64,000 nucleotides of DNA. It comes from an uncultured Clostridia bacterium (GTDB lineage Bacteria; Bacillota; Clostridia; Christensenellales; Borkfalkiaceae). Below, piece after piece: positions 42,247 through 50,098 of this stretch. The translations under genes and the position numbers were made by a program. A model generated the notes under the pieces. It worked only from the letters and a program-made list of their open reading frames with translations, did not search any database and was not told where the DNA came from. The stretch lies in contig CANRKK010000006.1 in assembly GCA_947631195.1 (NCBI GenBank), positions 25,369-89,368 of the forward strand, given 5' to 3'. Within the stretch, counting starts at the first letter, position 1. The number at the start of each line of letters is the position of its first letter.

Positions 42247-42311
42247 GCATATCGCGGGGGGCGGGGGCGTATAATTTATTGCAAATTTTTAAAAATATTA
42301 TAAAAAAACAG

Positions 42312-42340
42312 TTTACAAACGGGGGAAATACTAATATAAT
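42312..42340 (+). promoter_or_regulatory. Promoter of the acidic zinc-ribbon gene
   Basis: TTTACA (42312-42317), 17 bp, TATAAT (42335-42340). It gives a leader of about 80 nt. Confidence 0.8.
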
Positions 42341-42365
42341 GTTACCTAAATTTATATCCATAAAA

Positions 42366-42389
42366 CATATTCCCTCCAATCGGAATATG
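42366..42389 (+). promoter_or_regulatory. Hairpin in the leader of the acidic zinc-ribbon gene
   Basis: CATATTCC (42366-42373) pairs with GGAATATG (42382-42389) across 8 nt, about 35 nt before the start codon. Its function is unknown; it could modulate translation or stability. Confidence 0.5.
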
Positions 42390-42425
42390 CTGTAACAAGT
42401 ACGGTATATACGGAGCTTTAATAAA

Positions 42426-42944
42426 ATGGTCAAATATATAAAATGTCCGAGGTGCGAACTCAACTATATCAACAGCGACACGCAGGAGTACTGTGACGTC
42501 TGCATAGCCGAAATGAAGGGCAACCGCCTGCAATTTGCCGACTTTGACGACGACGAACTCGAGGAGATCGACGGCGTGCTCGAATCGGACGATATCTGCC
42601 CCGTCTGCGGCGTGAACCCCATCCGCGCGGGCGAAAAGATGTGCGAAAGCTGCCGCCTCAGGCAGGACGAATACGAGGAGGACGAGGACGTCGATATGGA
42701 CAAGGACGAGGAGTGGAAAAACTACCTCGACGAGGACGACGGCGACCTCACCGTGGACGACGGCGAGCTCGAGGAAGAGCTCAAGGCCGAACTTGACGGC
42801 GACGGCGAAGAAGAGGATGAAATGTACGAGGGCGACGACCCGCTCAGCGACGAAGAAGTTGACGATTTGGACGATTTGGAAGACGACGACTTTGAGGATG
42901 ATGAGGACGAGGACGACGACTTCGACGATGAGGACGATTTTTAA
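42426..42944 (+). CDS. Zinc-ribbon protein with extremely acidic C-terminal half
   Basis: 172 residues. Two CxxC pairs lie in the first 30 residues (CPRCELNY, CDVC) and two more at about 58-77 (CPVCGVNP, CESC), so two zinc ribbons are likely. From about residue 80 the chain is almost entirely Asp and Glu, ending DDFDDEDDF. Similar short zinc-ribbon/acidic proteins exist in Clostridia without known function. The acid tail could mimic nucleic acid, as in RNA polymerase or ribosome-binding partners, but that is inference. The start has only a distant GGAG (10 nt). A good promoter and terminator flank it. Confidence 0.75.
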   Translation: MVKYIKCPRCELNYINSDTQEYCDVCIAEMKGNRLQFADFDDDELEEIDGVLESDDICPVCGVNPIRAGEKMCESCRLRQDEYEEDEDVDMDKDEEWKNYLDEDDGDLTVDDGELEEELKAELDGDGEEEDEMYEGDDPLSDEEVDDLDDLEDDDFEDDEDEDDDFDDEDDF

Positions 42945-42953
42945 AATGTTCAC

Positions 42954-42987
42954 AAAAAAGCAGACATTCGGCGATGTCTGCTTTTTT
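42954..42987 (+). terminator. Terminator of the acidic zinc-ribbon gene
   Basis: GCAGACAT-TCGGCG-ATGTCTGC with flanking A6 and T6. Confidence 0.92.
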
Positions 42988-42989
42988 CG

Positions 42990-43740
42990 TGATTTTGGGC
43001 GGCTCTGCCGCCCTTTGCGCCATTTTAAGGGCGCACCATAATATAATGGCGCAAATTCCCACCGCTCAGGCGCAGGTATGCGCAAATTGGGACGAGCGAG
43101 GCATTTCATAGCACAGCACAGTGCGCTGTGCGTACCGAAGCGAGATGAGTGAGCGCATACGTCCCGCGCGAACGGTGCCCGAGCCAACGGTTTTTCCTTG
43201 CCGTTGGCGAGAAGGCTGGCGCAGGGGAACCCTGCTTGCGCCGTTATTATTTTAAAAATAATTATTTTGCTCGTTTCTGCCCCGTTGCCAACTTCGTAAA
43301 TGCAGCTCCCGCAATTTTTAAATATGTACAACGCAAGTTAAGACTTGTCATTTCGAGCGTGAGCGAAGCGGTAAGCGAGAGAATCCCCCCGTGGCTGCTC
43401 TTGGCAGGATAGCACGGCAACCCTCTCTTGGCTCCCTTTAGTAAGGGGAGCTGTCACCGATAGGTGACTGAGGGGATTGTTTCAAGTTTGACTTACGAAA
43501 AACTCTGTTTACCGCCAACGCAATAAAGAAACCCGGATGCAACGTCACGTTGCTTTTTGGGCGAAACGTGCATTGCGGCCTCAACCCGCGTTAGCCATAC
43601 ATTCCGCTGAACGCTACAAACCGTTTCAACATACAGGCGGCGGGCCATTCGGCCCGCCGCAAAAATAATGTACACAGCACCCCCAACCTTGCCCTCTTCC
43701 GTGCAACGGGGGAGGGTGCCCTGAAAGGGCGGGTGGGAGT
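42990..43740. repeat. Repeat mosaic between 42944 and veg (F-like, T 3' fragment, P, X, N)
   Basis: An inverted copy of the 39198-39350 stretch at about 43080-43190, a lone T 3' arm (about 43264-43310), F at about 43348-43395, P at 43428-43480, X at about 43530-43663 with GGCGGGCC-ATTC-GGCCCGCC, and N at 43690-43739. No gene. Confidence 0.75.
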
Positions 43741-43792
43741 CCTCCCGTCAACCGTCTGCATATTTTTTACTGTTTTTGCAAATAATACTAAT

Positions 43793-44038
43793 ATGATAAA
43801 GTCAACGTTAAGTATAAACGCCATCAAGGAAACGGTAAAAAGCCTCCACGGGCAGGACATAATAGTAAAGCTCAATTTGGGCAGAAACAAATACGTCACC
43901 TTCCCCGCCACGCTGAACGAGGTCTATCCCTCGCTCTTCACGGTAAGCCCGTACGACAAAAACTTCCTCGGCAAAACGGCGTATTCCTATTCGGAAATCC
44001 TCTGCGGCAGGGTCAAAATACGTTCGGCGGCAAAATAA
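43793..44038 (+). CDS. veg: Veg family protein
   Basis: 81 residues, close to the 86 of Bacillus Veg. The core LGRNKYVTFPATLNEVYPSLFTVSPYD followed by TAYSYSEILCGRVKI matches the Veg/DUF1021 pattern (read in two parts). Veg stimulates biofilm matrix expression in Bacillus subtilis. The start MIKSTLSINAIK at 43793 is chosen because the longer frame from 43733 would be repeat-derived. There is no Shine-Dalgarno; AATAAT lies 6 nt upstream, so this too may be leaderless. As in Bacillus, ispE is nearby downstream. Confidence 0.85.
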   Translation: MIKSTLSINAIKETVKSLHGQDIIVKLNLGRNKYVTFPATLNEVYPSLFTVSPYDKNFLGKTAYSYSEILCGRVKIRSAAK

Positions 44039-44091
44039 CGGTAATATCTGCGGCGCGCGCGGCATATTATACCTTGTAACAGGGAGGAATT

Positions 44092-45555
44092 ATGTTAAAC
44101 GCATCCATCGCCACGGGCACCTATACCCGCAAAATTGCCGAAGTTAAGGCTCAATCCATAGTTGAAATCAAATTTGCCGAGCAGGACATGGGCGAGGCCG
44201 TCGCAGTGTACCCGCAAGTATCCCTCACGTCGGCAGAGGTATCCTCGGGCAGAGTAACCTACGGCGGCAGGCTTATCTGCACGGTAGTTTATGCCGACGG
44301 CTCCACCTTGAGCCGCGTGCAAAAGGGCGCGGAATTTTCCCACCACGCCGACAACGACGTCTTTGCCCCTGCGCAGACTTGCGCCTGCGCACTGAATTGC
44401 CGTCATACCCGCGTCAGGCGCGAGGGCTCCTTTTATATAGTTTCCGTGGTGGTGGACGCGGATATTTCCGTCAGCGACTCCGCGGCCCGCAGCTACGTAC
44501 AATCGCTCGGGGGCGCGGTTGAAAAGCGCGAGGAGGGAAAACTCTACAGCGCCGCCATCTTTTCCGGCGAAAGCGAAACGGAGGACGGTTTCACCCTTGT
44601 TGCAACCGACGTACTCGTACCCGCCGCCGAACCTATAGTGCTGTCCTGTACGGTGCGCACGGGACTTGTGGAGGTAGAGGGGGAAATCAATCTCAACCTC
44701 CTCGCCGTGCGCGAGGGCTCCCCTGTGGCCGTCGGCAGACTTATCCCCTTCAAGGCAGAAATCCCCTGCGAGCGCGCCGTCGTGCCCTCGCCCGCCGTCT
44801 GCCGCGCGGAGATCAAGGATATGTCGGTTGACTGCAAAGTCAACGAGGAGCGGGGCAAGTGCGACGTGAATTTCACCGCAACCCTCTCCTTTACGGGCAC
44901 GTTTTACGAGGAGGAGGACGCGGCATACGTCTCCGACGCCTTTTCCACCGACTGCGACCTCAACCTTACATACGGCGGGGAGGAGTGCGATATCCCGAGC
45001 GGCGTAAAGGTCTACACGGAGCGCGTTTCGGGACTGTGTGCCTCCAAAGCCAAGTTGGACTACACCTGCGCCTTTTTGGCGGCGGCCCTGCCCAAGGCGG
45101 ACTATGCCCGCACGGAGGAGGGGATCGACGGCAGCATAACGGCCGTTTTGCTCTATGAGCAGGGCGGAGAGGTCCGCTCGGCCGAAGTTACTTTGCCTTT
45201 CAGCCTCGCGCTCAACGGCGCGGGCGCGGGGGAGGTAACCGCAACCGTAACGGGCATAAGTTTAAGGCAGCGCGCAGAGGGCGAATGTGAGGCCGAGGCC
45301 ACCTTGAAGATAGCCGTCGCCGAGTGCGTAAAACATTCCGTAACATATTTGACCGCCGCGGAGGAGGGCGAAAAAATCCAGACCCCGCAGAGCGCGATTT
45401 CCGTGTGCATACCCGCAGCGGGCGACGGACTGTGGGAGACGGCAAAAAAGATGTGCTGCACTCCCGAAAGCATACAAAAGGCCAATCCGGGGCTGACGTA
45501 TCCCCTGACCGGCGAGGAGCGCGTCCTCGTGTTCCGCGGAAAATCTGCCGATTAA
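44092..45555 (+). CDS. SPOCS (DUF3794) and LysM domain protein, probable spore-envelope protein
   Basis: 487 residues. The body contains repeated SPOCS-type segments (IVEIKFAEQDMGEAVAVYPQ; VDCKVNEERGKCDVNFTATL) rich in beta strands, and the last 50 residues form a LysM-like module (ISVCIPAAGDGLWETAKKMC, then PESIQKANPGLTYPLTGEERVLV). This DUF3794-LysM layout is typical of clostridial proteins related to SpoVID-type coat assembly factors. AGGGAGG precedes the ATG. Its place between veg and ispE parallels the Bacillus yabG-veg-sspF-ispE region, where other sporulation genes sit. Confidence 0.8.
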   Translation: MLNASIATGTYTRKIAEVKAQSIVEIKFAEQDMGEAVAVYPQVSLTSAEVSSGRVTYGGRLICTVVYADGSTLSRVQKGAEFSHHADNDVFAPAQTCACALNCRHTRVRREGSFYIVSVVVDADISVSDSAARSYVQSLGGAVEKREEGKLYSAAIFSGESETEDGFTLVATDVLVPAAEPIVLSCTVRTGLVEVEGEINLNLLAVREGSPVAVGRLIPFKAEIPCERAVVPSPAVCRAEIKDMSVDCKVNEERGKCDVNFTATLSFTGTFYEEEDAAYVSDAFSTDCDLNLTYGGEECDIPSGVKVYTERVSGLCASKAKLDYTCAFLAAALPKADYARTEEGIDGSITAVLLYEQGGEVRSAEVTLPFSLALNGAGAGEVTATVTGISLRQRAEGECEAEATLKIAVAECVKHSVTYLTAAEEGEKIQTPQSAISVCIPAAGDGLWETAKKMCCTPESIQKANPGLTYPLTGEERVLVFRGKSAD

Positions 45556-45564
45556 AAGCCAATT

Positions 45565-45591
45565 AAAACTGCCCTCAGCGGCAGTTTTTTT
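45565..45591 (+). terminator. Terminator after the SPOCS-LysM gene
   Basis: ACTGCC-CTCAGC-GGCAGT flanked by A4 and T7, immediately before the ispE promoter. Confidence 0.85.
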
Positions 45592-45601
45592 ATGTAATCA
45601 A

Positions 45602-45630
45602 TTGAAATGCGCGCAACTGTGTGCTATAAT
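45602..45630 (+). promoter_or_regulatory. ispE promoter predicting a leaderless mRNA
   Basis: TTGAAA (45602-45607), 17 bp, TATAAT (45625-45630). The ATG is at 45637, exactly where transcription should begin; no Shine-Dalgarno exists. Confidence 0.75.
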
Positions 45631-45636
45631 CATATT

Positions 45637-46479
45637 ATGAACGCGCGCGTAAAGGCCTACGCAAAACTCAATTTAACGCTCTCGGTCACGGGCAGGGCGG
45701 GCGGCTACCATATGCTTGAAAGCCTTGTCTGTTCGGTAGACTTGTACGATTTGGTTGTGTTAAAAAAGCGCAGGGATTCCCTCGTCTCGGTGGAGATGCA
45801 CGGCATGGGCACGGAACTTCTGCCCTACGAACAAAACAACGCGGCAAAAGCTGCCGAAAAATATATCGACAGGTTCAAAACCTGCGGCGCGGACATAATT
45901 ATCTATAAAAACATTCCCCTCGGCGCGGGGCTGGGCGGTTCGTCCGCGGATACGGCGGGCGTTCTCCGCGGAATGTCGAAGCTGTACGGCGCGGGTAGCG
46001 AGATGGAGCTGAAAGAGCTTGCCGACTCGCTCGGCTCCGACTCGGGCTATATGCTCGCGGGCGGCTATGCTTTGATTTCGGGCAGGGGGGAGGCCGTTCA
46101 AAAACTCGATTGCGGCGCGCGGCTCGATTTTTTGTTGCTCAAGCCGCAGGGCGGAGTTTTCACGGCGGAGTGCTTCGGTCTCTACGACGGCATGCCCGCC
46201 CCGCCGCAAAATCCAAACGGCGCGATTCAGGCTCTGCTTTCGGGGGATAAACAGGCGTTAGGCAGGTGTTTAAACAACGCGCTGTACGCCCCCGCGGCGC
46301 GGCTCAACCCAGACGTGCAGAGGGCGTACGAGGAACTTCAAGCCTTTTCGCCCCTCGGCGTAAACATGACGGGCTCGGGCAGCGCGGTGTACGCCCTGTT
46401 TGAAAACGCGGAGTTTTGCGGCTGGGCAAAGAGCAGATATCGCGGCAAATTCGGTTGTTATCAACTCAAAACAGTTTAA
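45637..46479 (+). CDS. ispE: 4-diphosphocytidyl-2-C-methyl-D-erythritol kinase
   Basis: 280 residues. GHMP kinase of the MEP isoprenoid pathway. It starts MNARVKAYAKLNLTLSV, carries the ATP loop PLGAGLGGSSADTAGVL, SGYMLAGGYALISGRGE and the C-terminal NMTGSGSAVYALF. The upstream in-frame ATG at 45607 overlaps the -35 box and would add ten unconserved residues, so it is rejected. The leaderless start is discussed separately. Confidence 0.94.
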   Translation: MNARVKAYAKLNLTLSVTGRAGGYHMLESLVCSVDLYDLVVLKKRRDSLVSVEMHGMGTELLPYEQNNAAKAAEKYIDRFKTCGADIIIYKNIPLGAGLGGSSADTAGVLRGMSKLYGAGSEMELKELADSLGSDSGYMLAGGYALISGRGEAVQKLDCGARLDFLLLKPQGGVFTAECFGLYDGMPAPPQNPNGAIQALLSGDKQALGRCLNNALYAPAARLNPDVQRAYEELQAFSPLGVNMTGSGSAVYALFENAEFCGWAKSRYRGKFGCYQLKTV

Positions 46480-46495
46480 AAATAAGGAGTATCAA

Positions 46496-47395
46496 ATGGC
46501 GGAAGAGCGGTTGATCGACGACGATCTCAACAAGGACAAAAAATATAAAATACGTAAAAATGCCAACGGCGAGGACGAGCTGTACGTGGACGACAGCGTG
46601 GAGGAAACCTTTGAGCCCGTGCACGAGGTGACTTTCGAGGTGCCCGAACAGCCCTACGATTCGCCCGCGGAGGAGGCGGAGGAAGTCGAAACGCGGCAGA
46701 CGGAGGAGGGCGCAGAGGAAAATATAAGCTCGGCGTACATGCAGAGCGTGGAGGCGGCGGGCGTCTCCATAGAGAACGGCGACTTCGAGGGCGCGCTCAA
46801 AAATTTGGACGAGGCCCAGAACACCGACCCCTACGACGGCGCGGCTTGGGCCTTGAGGCTGACGGCCGCCACCTGCGGCTTCACCGATTTTTCCAACCCC
46901 GACAACCTTGTGGAAACGGCAAACAACGTCGCAAAATATTGCTCGGAGGACCAAAAGTCCGTGCTCGCCCAAAAGTCCGCCCCGTTGGAGCAAAAGATAA
47001 TAGAGCTCGAGGAGCGCGCCGCCGCCCTTCACGTCGAAGTGGAGCAAAAAAAGCAGGAGCGCCGCGAGGTATTCATAGCCGACAGAAAGCGCGCCGTGCT
47101 GTGGTTTTCGGCGACGTGCGTGCCCTTCCTCGTCTGCCTTGTGGTTGCGTTGGCGTTTACCTCGGTGATGTTTGCCCGCAAGGACGGCCTCAATCTGATA
47201 GTGATGATAGTTTTCGCCGCCCTCGCAGCGCTGTTTTTTATCGCCACGCTTGTAACGGCCCACAAGCTCTGGACGGCAATGAAAAAGCTCTCTTTAAACG
47301 AACAAAACAGCTCCACAAAGCTCGGCAGGGAATACGAGGCAACCCGCCTCGAGGCCCAAAAACTCAATACAGTATTACATTCTTTTAAATTATGA
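46496..47395 (+). CDS. Membrane protein with acidic N-terminal region, TPR-like segment and two TM helices
   Basis: 299 residues; ATG at 46496 with AAGGAG. Residues 1-90 are highly acidic and probably disordered. A TPR-like helix pair follows (SIENGDFEGALKNLDEAQNTDPYDGAAWALRLTA, in two parts), then a coiled coil (about 185-215), two TM helices (about 220-245 and 250-275) and a short C-terminal coiled coil. A cytoplasmic scaffold tied to the membrane is plausible. No family was recognised. Its stop overlaps the next start (ATGA). Confidence 0.7.
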   Translation: MAEERLIDDDLNKDKKYKIRKNANGEDELYVDDSVEETFEPVHEVTFEVPEQPYDSPAEEAEEVETRQTEEGAEENISSAYMQSVEAAGVSIENGDFEGALKNLDEAQNTDPYDGAAWALRLTAATCGFTDFSNPDNLVETANNVAKYCSEDQKSVLAQKSAPLEQKIIELEERAAALHVEVEQKKQERREVFIADRKRAVLWFSATCVPFLVCLVVALAFTSVMFARKDGLNLIVMIVFAALAALFFIATLVTAHKLWTAMKKLSLNEQNSSTKLGREYEATRLEAQKLNTVLHSFKL

Positions 47396-48504
47396 TATAT
47401 TTGGACAACGCGGCAACAACCCCACTCGACGCGGAAGTATTGAGTGAGATGTTGCCGTATTTGCAAACAGAATACGGCAATCCGCAGTCCCAGCACGCCG
47501 CGGGCAGAGCGGCGGCGCAGGGGCTGATTTCCGCGCGCGACGGGGTGGCAAAGATCTTCGGCTGCAGGGCGGAGGAAGTGTATTTTCTCTCGGGCGGCAC
47601 CGAGGCGGGCAATCTGGCGGTAAAGGGAGCGTGCGCCGCCCGCAAAACGGGTCACATGATAATCTCCGCAATAGAGCACCCCGCCGTGCTCGAAAGCGCA
47701 AGGCAAATGCAATCTTTCGGCTTCGACGTGACCTTTGTCCCGCCCGACAAAAACGGCATAATCCCCCCCGAAGAGGTGGAAAAGGCCGTCCGCGCGGACA
47801 CATTTTTTTGCGCCGTGATGGCCGCCAATAACGAGATCGGCACCCTCCAAAAAGTCGAAAAAATTTCGGAAATCTGCACACGGTACGGCATTTTCTACTA
47901 CTGCGACTGCGTCCAATCGGTGGGCGTCGTACCCTTTTTCAAGGGTCCCTCGGCGTTCGCCGTCTCCGCGCACAAATTCCATGGTCCCAAGGGCGTCGCC
48001 GCAATGTATATAAGGGGCGGCAGCAAAATCTCCCCCTTAATTTCGGGCGGCATGCAGGAGAGGGGACTGCGCGGCGGCACGGTAAACGTCGCGCAGGCTG
48101 TGGGCCTCGCCTCCGCGTTAAAGCGCGCCGCAGACGGCAAAAACAACGCATATATCGCCGGTTTGCGCGACTATTTTGTCGGCCGCGTGCTCTCGGAAAT
48201 CGGCGGCACGGCCTTAAACGGCGACCCCGTTCTGCGCGTTCCGTCCAACGCAAACATCTCCTTTGCGGGCTGCGACGGCGCAAATATCCTGATGTGTCTC
48301 GATTTAAAGGGCATATGCGTGTCCACGGGCTCGGCATGCTCGGCGGGCGCGGTCACCCCCTCCCACGTGGTTACGGCAATAGCGGGCGAGGCGCGCGCAA
48401 AGAGCGCGGTCCGCTTCACTTTCGGCAAATACAACACCCGCGAGGAGGCGGACAGAACGGTGGAGGCCCTCAAGCAAATCGTCTCCCAAATCCGTCACGT
48501 ATAA
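47392..48504 (+). CDS. Cysteine desulfurase (NifS/IscS family)
   Basis: 370 residues. PLP enzyme that moves sulfur from cysteine to scaffold or tRNA-modifying proteins. It has YLDNAATTP, HP-type SAIEHPAVL, the PLP Lys195 in SAHKFHGPKG and the persulfide Cys316 in STGSACSAG on a short loop, as in group I enzymes. The aspartate pairing with PLP is in YYCDCVQSVG. The usual thiI partner is not downstream, where a terminator and two module T copies follow. Confidence 0.93.
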   Translation: MIYLDNAATTPLDAEVLSEMLPYLQTEYGNPQSQHAAGRAAAQGLISARDGVAKIFGCRAEEVYFLSGGTEAGNLAVKGACAARKTGHMIISAIEHPAVLESARQMQSFGFDVTFVPPDKNGIIPPEEVEKAVRADTFFCAVMAANNEIGTLQKVEKISEICTRYGIFYYCDCVQSVGVVPFFKGPSAFAVSAHKFHGPKGVAAMYIRGGSKISPLISGGMQERGLRGGTVNVAQAVGLASALKRAADGKNNAYIAGLRDYFVGRVLSEIGGTALNGDPVLRVPSNANISFAGCDGANILMCLDLKGICVSTGSACSAGAVTPSHVVTAIAGEARAKSAVRFTFGKYNTREEADRTVEALKQIVSQIRHV

Positions 48505-48539
48505 AAAATGGACTTGGCTATTGGTCAAGTCCATTTTTT
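48504..48539 (+). terminator. Cysteine desulfurase gene terminator
   Basis: ATGGACTTG-(9 nt)-CAAGTCCAT flanked by A and T runs, right at the stop codon. Confidence 0.88.
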
Positions 48540-48550
48540 ATAGCTCCCGC

Positions 48551-48671
48551 CAACGGGTGATAAACTTCGCAATACTGTGTTGCGCTCCGCTTGCCTGCGG
48601 GTCACGTACGTCTGTGTACGCTCCCCTTGTCAATGCTCGCGCGCCTTGTCTTGCTCGTTTCTGACCCGTTG
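48551..48671 (+). repeat. Module T copy 8 (CAACGGGT subtype)
   Basis: CAACGGGTGATAAAC (48551-48565) pairs with GTTTCTGACCCGTTG (48657-48671). The inner hairpin is CGTAC-GTCTGT-GTACG. Confidence 0.85.
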
Positions 48672-48681
48672 CATACAATGG

Positions 48682-48801
48682 GCGGCGTGTATAAGCGTCG
48701 TTCTGCTGTGTTGCGCTGCGGCAACTTTCAGTTACGTACGTCTGTGTACGCTCCTTCAAGTTTTCATCGCGCGCCTTGCATAACTCGCTTCTACCCGCCG
48801 C
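48682..48801 (+). repeat. Module T copy 9 (GGCGG subtype)
   Basis: GCGGCGTGTATAAGCG (48682-48697) pairs with CGCTTCTACCCGCCGC (48786-48801) in 14 of 16 positions; both mismatches are T opposite C. It lies 10 bp after copy 8, same orientation. Confidence 0.85.
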
Positions 48802-48835
48802 TAACTTCGTAATTTCATCGCCCGCCCCAACCCCC

Positions 48836-49370
48836 TTGGCTCCCTTTGAGTCAAGGGGAGCTGTCACCGATAGGTGACTGAGGGGATTGTCACTTTATAA
48901 TTAAATACATATTAATAATTTTACCTTTTTATATTATGTCCCGCCCACCCCCCCAATATTGTTAGCAAAGTTCACAAAAATCTCGCGCGTGAGCGAAGCG
49001 CACCCCCTCTGTCATTCTGTGCGAGGGCTTTGCCCGATGCCCTGCCGAGGGCTCCCTTTGGGAAACGGCAGAGGAGGGCGCAACCCGACGAAGAATCTGT
49101 CGCGCAGCGACCTTTAAAATAATCACAACAAACATTAAGCCTTGTCATTTCGAGCGTGAGCGAAGCGGTAAGCGAGAGAATCCCCCGTGGGCTGGTTTTG
49201 GTGCGTAAAACGCACACAAAGCCGTCGCTACGCTCGGGCGAGGCCGGATAACACGGCAACCCAAACCGTGCCCTCTTCCGTGACAACGGGGGAGGGTGCC
49301 CTGAAAGGGCGGGTGGGAGTAACCGTTTGACCGGCGGAAAACGCCGTCTGCCGTTAACGCAATAAAGATA
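48836..49370. repeat. Repeat mosaic 3' of the cysteine desulfurase gene (P, C-rich, E, F, N)
   Basis: P at 48836-48890, C-rich segment at about 48938-48957, E fragment ending 49123, F at about 49147-49190 and N at 49269-49319. From 49371 to 49594 the DNA is AT-rich and I see no gene or clear signal. No gene in the whole stretch. Confidence 0.75.
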
Positions 49371-49594
49371 CTATACACAAGCGTTACGCTTGCAAAAAGA
49401 AACGACGCAAACCGGAGTTTGCGCCGCCTCTATATGATAAGGGGGAAAAATGATGAGCTATGTAAGGGTGTAACCAAATATTGATTACATTAATAATTAT
49501 AGACAATTAAAAGGAAAAGTAAAATATTTTGTCAATAATTTTATAAATATTTATAAATAATAGGCTCAAACATTTTTTGTAACCATTTAACATT

Positions 49595-50098
49595 TCACAT
49601 AATTTTGCATATCAGGCAGGCCAAAACGGTTGTCAGAAAGGTTGATACAAGCACTATGGCAATCGGCGCGGCAAGCCTCTTTTGTTTCAGCCCCGCAAAG
49701 TACACGGCGGAGATATAAAACACCGTTTCGGACGACCCGTAGCACACGGAGGCGCACCGCGCTATATAGCTGTCCGCGCCGTATTCCTCTATGATATTGT
49801 TCAGGTACGCCAGCGACCCGCTCCCCGAAAAGGGCTTTATCAAAACCAACTTTGCAAGCTCTTTAGGTATGCCGAAAAAGGAAAACGCGGGCGAAAGCGC
49901 CCCGGCCAGCCTGTCCGCAAGCCCGCTTGCCTCAAACAGCTCGCACATCATAAAAATGGCGGCAAGGCATGGGATAAGGGACAAGGTAAACTTTGCCGCC
50001 TCTTTAATGCCCGCCGAAAACTCGTCGTAGATTTTAACTTTTTTAACCGCGGCAAAAACCAGCACGGCGATAAAAATCGCGGGCACTACAAACGCCAT
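49595..50098 (-). CDS. spmB: Spore maturation protein B
   Basis: 167 residues. Nucleoside-transporter-gate type membrane protein with about four helices; with SpmA it is needed for full core dehydration of spores in Bacillus and Clostridium perfringens. The ATG at 50098 follows GGGGTG and lies 13 bp inside spmA. Diagnostic stretches are SLIPCLAAIFMMCELFEASG, KPFSGSGSLAYLNNIIEEYG and CYGSSETVFYISAVYF. Confidence 0.93.
   Translation of the reverse strand: MAFVVPAIFIAVLVFAAVKKVKIYDEFSAGIKEAAKFTLSLIPCLAAIFMMCELFEASGLADRLAGALSPAFSFFGIPKELAKLVLIKPFSGSGSLAYLNNIIEEYGADSYIARCASVCYGSSETVFYISAVYFAGLKQKRLAAPIAIVLVSTFLTTVLACLICKIM

Noticed and set aside
9204..48801. CRISPR array or integron cassette sites as an explanation of the repeats
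   Set aside because: Copies are long, dispersed, differ in spacing, and no cas, integrase or transposase gene is present in the window.
9195..49594. Insertion sequence remnants in the long gaps
   Set aside because: No transposase-like frame or terminal inverted repeat with target duplication was found; the short modules look like non-autonomous intergenic repeats.
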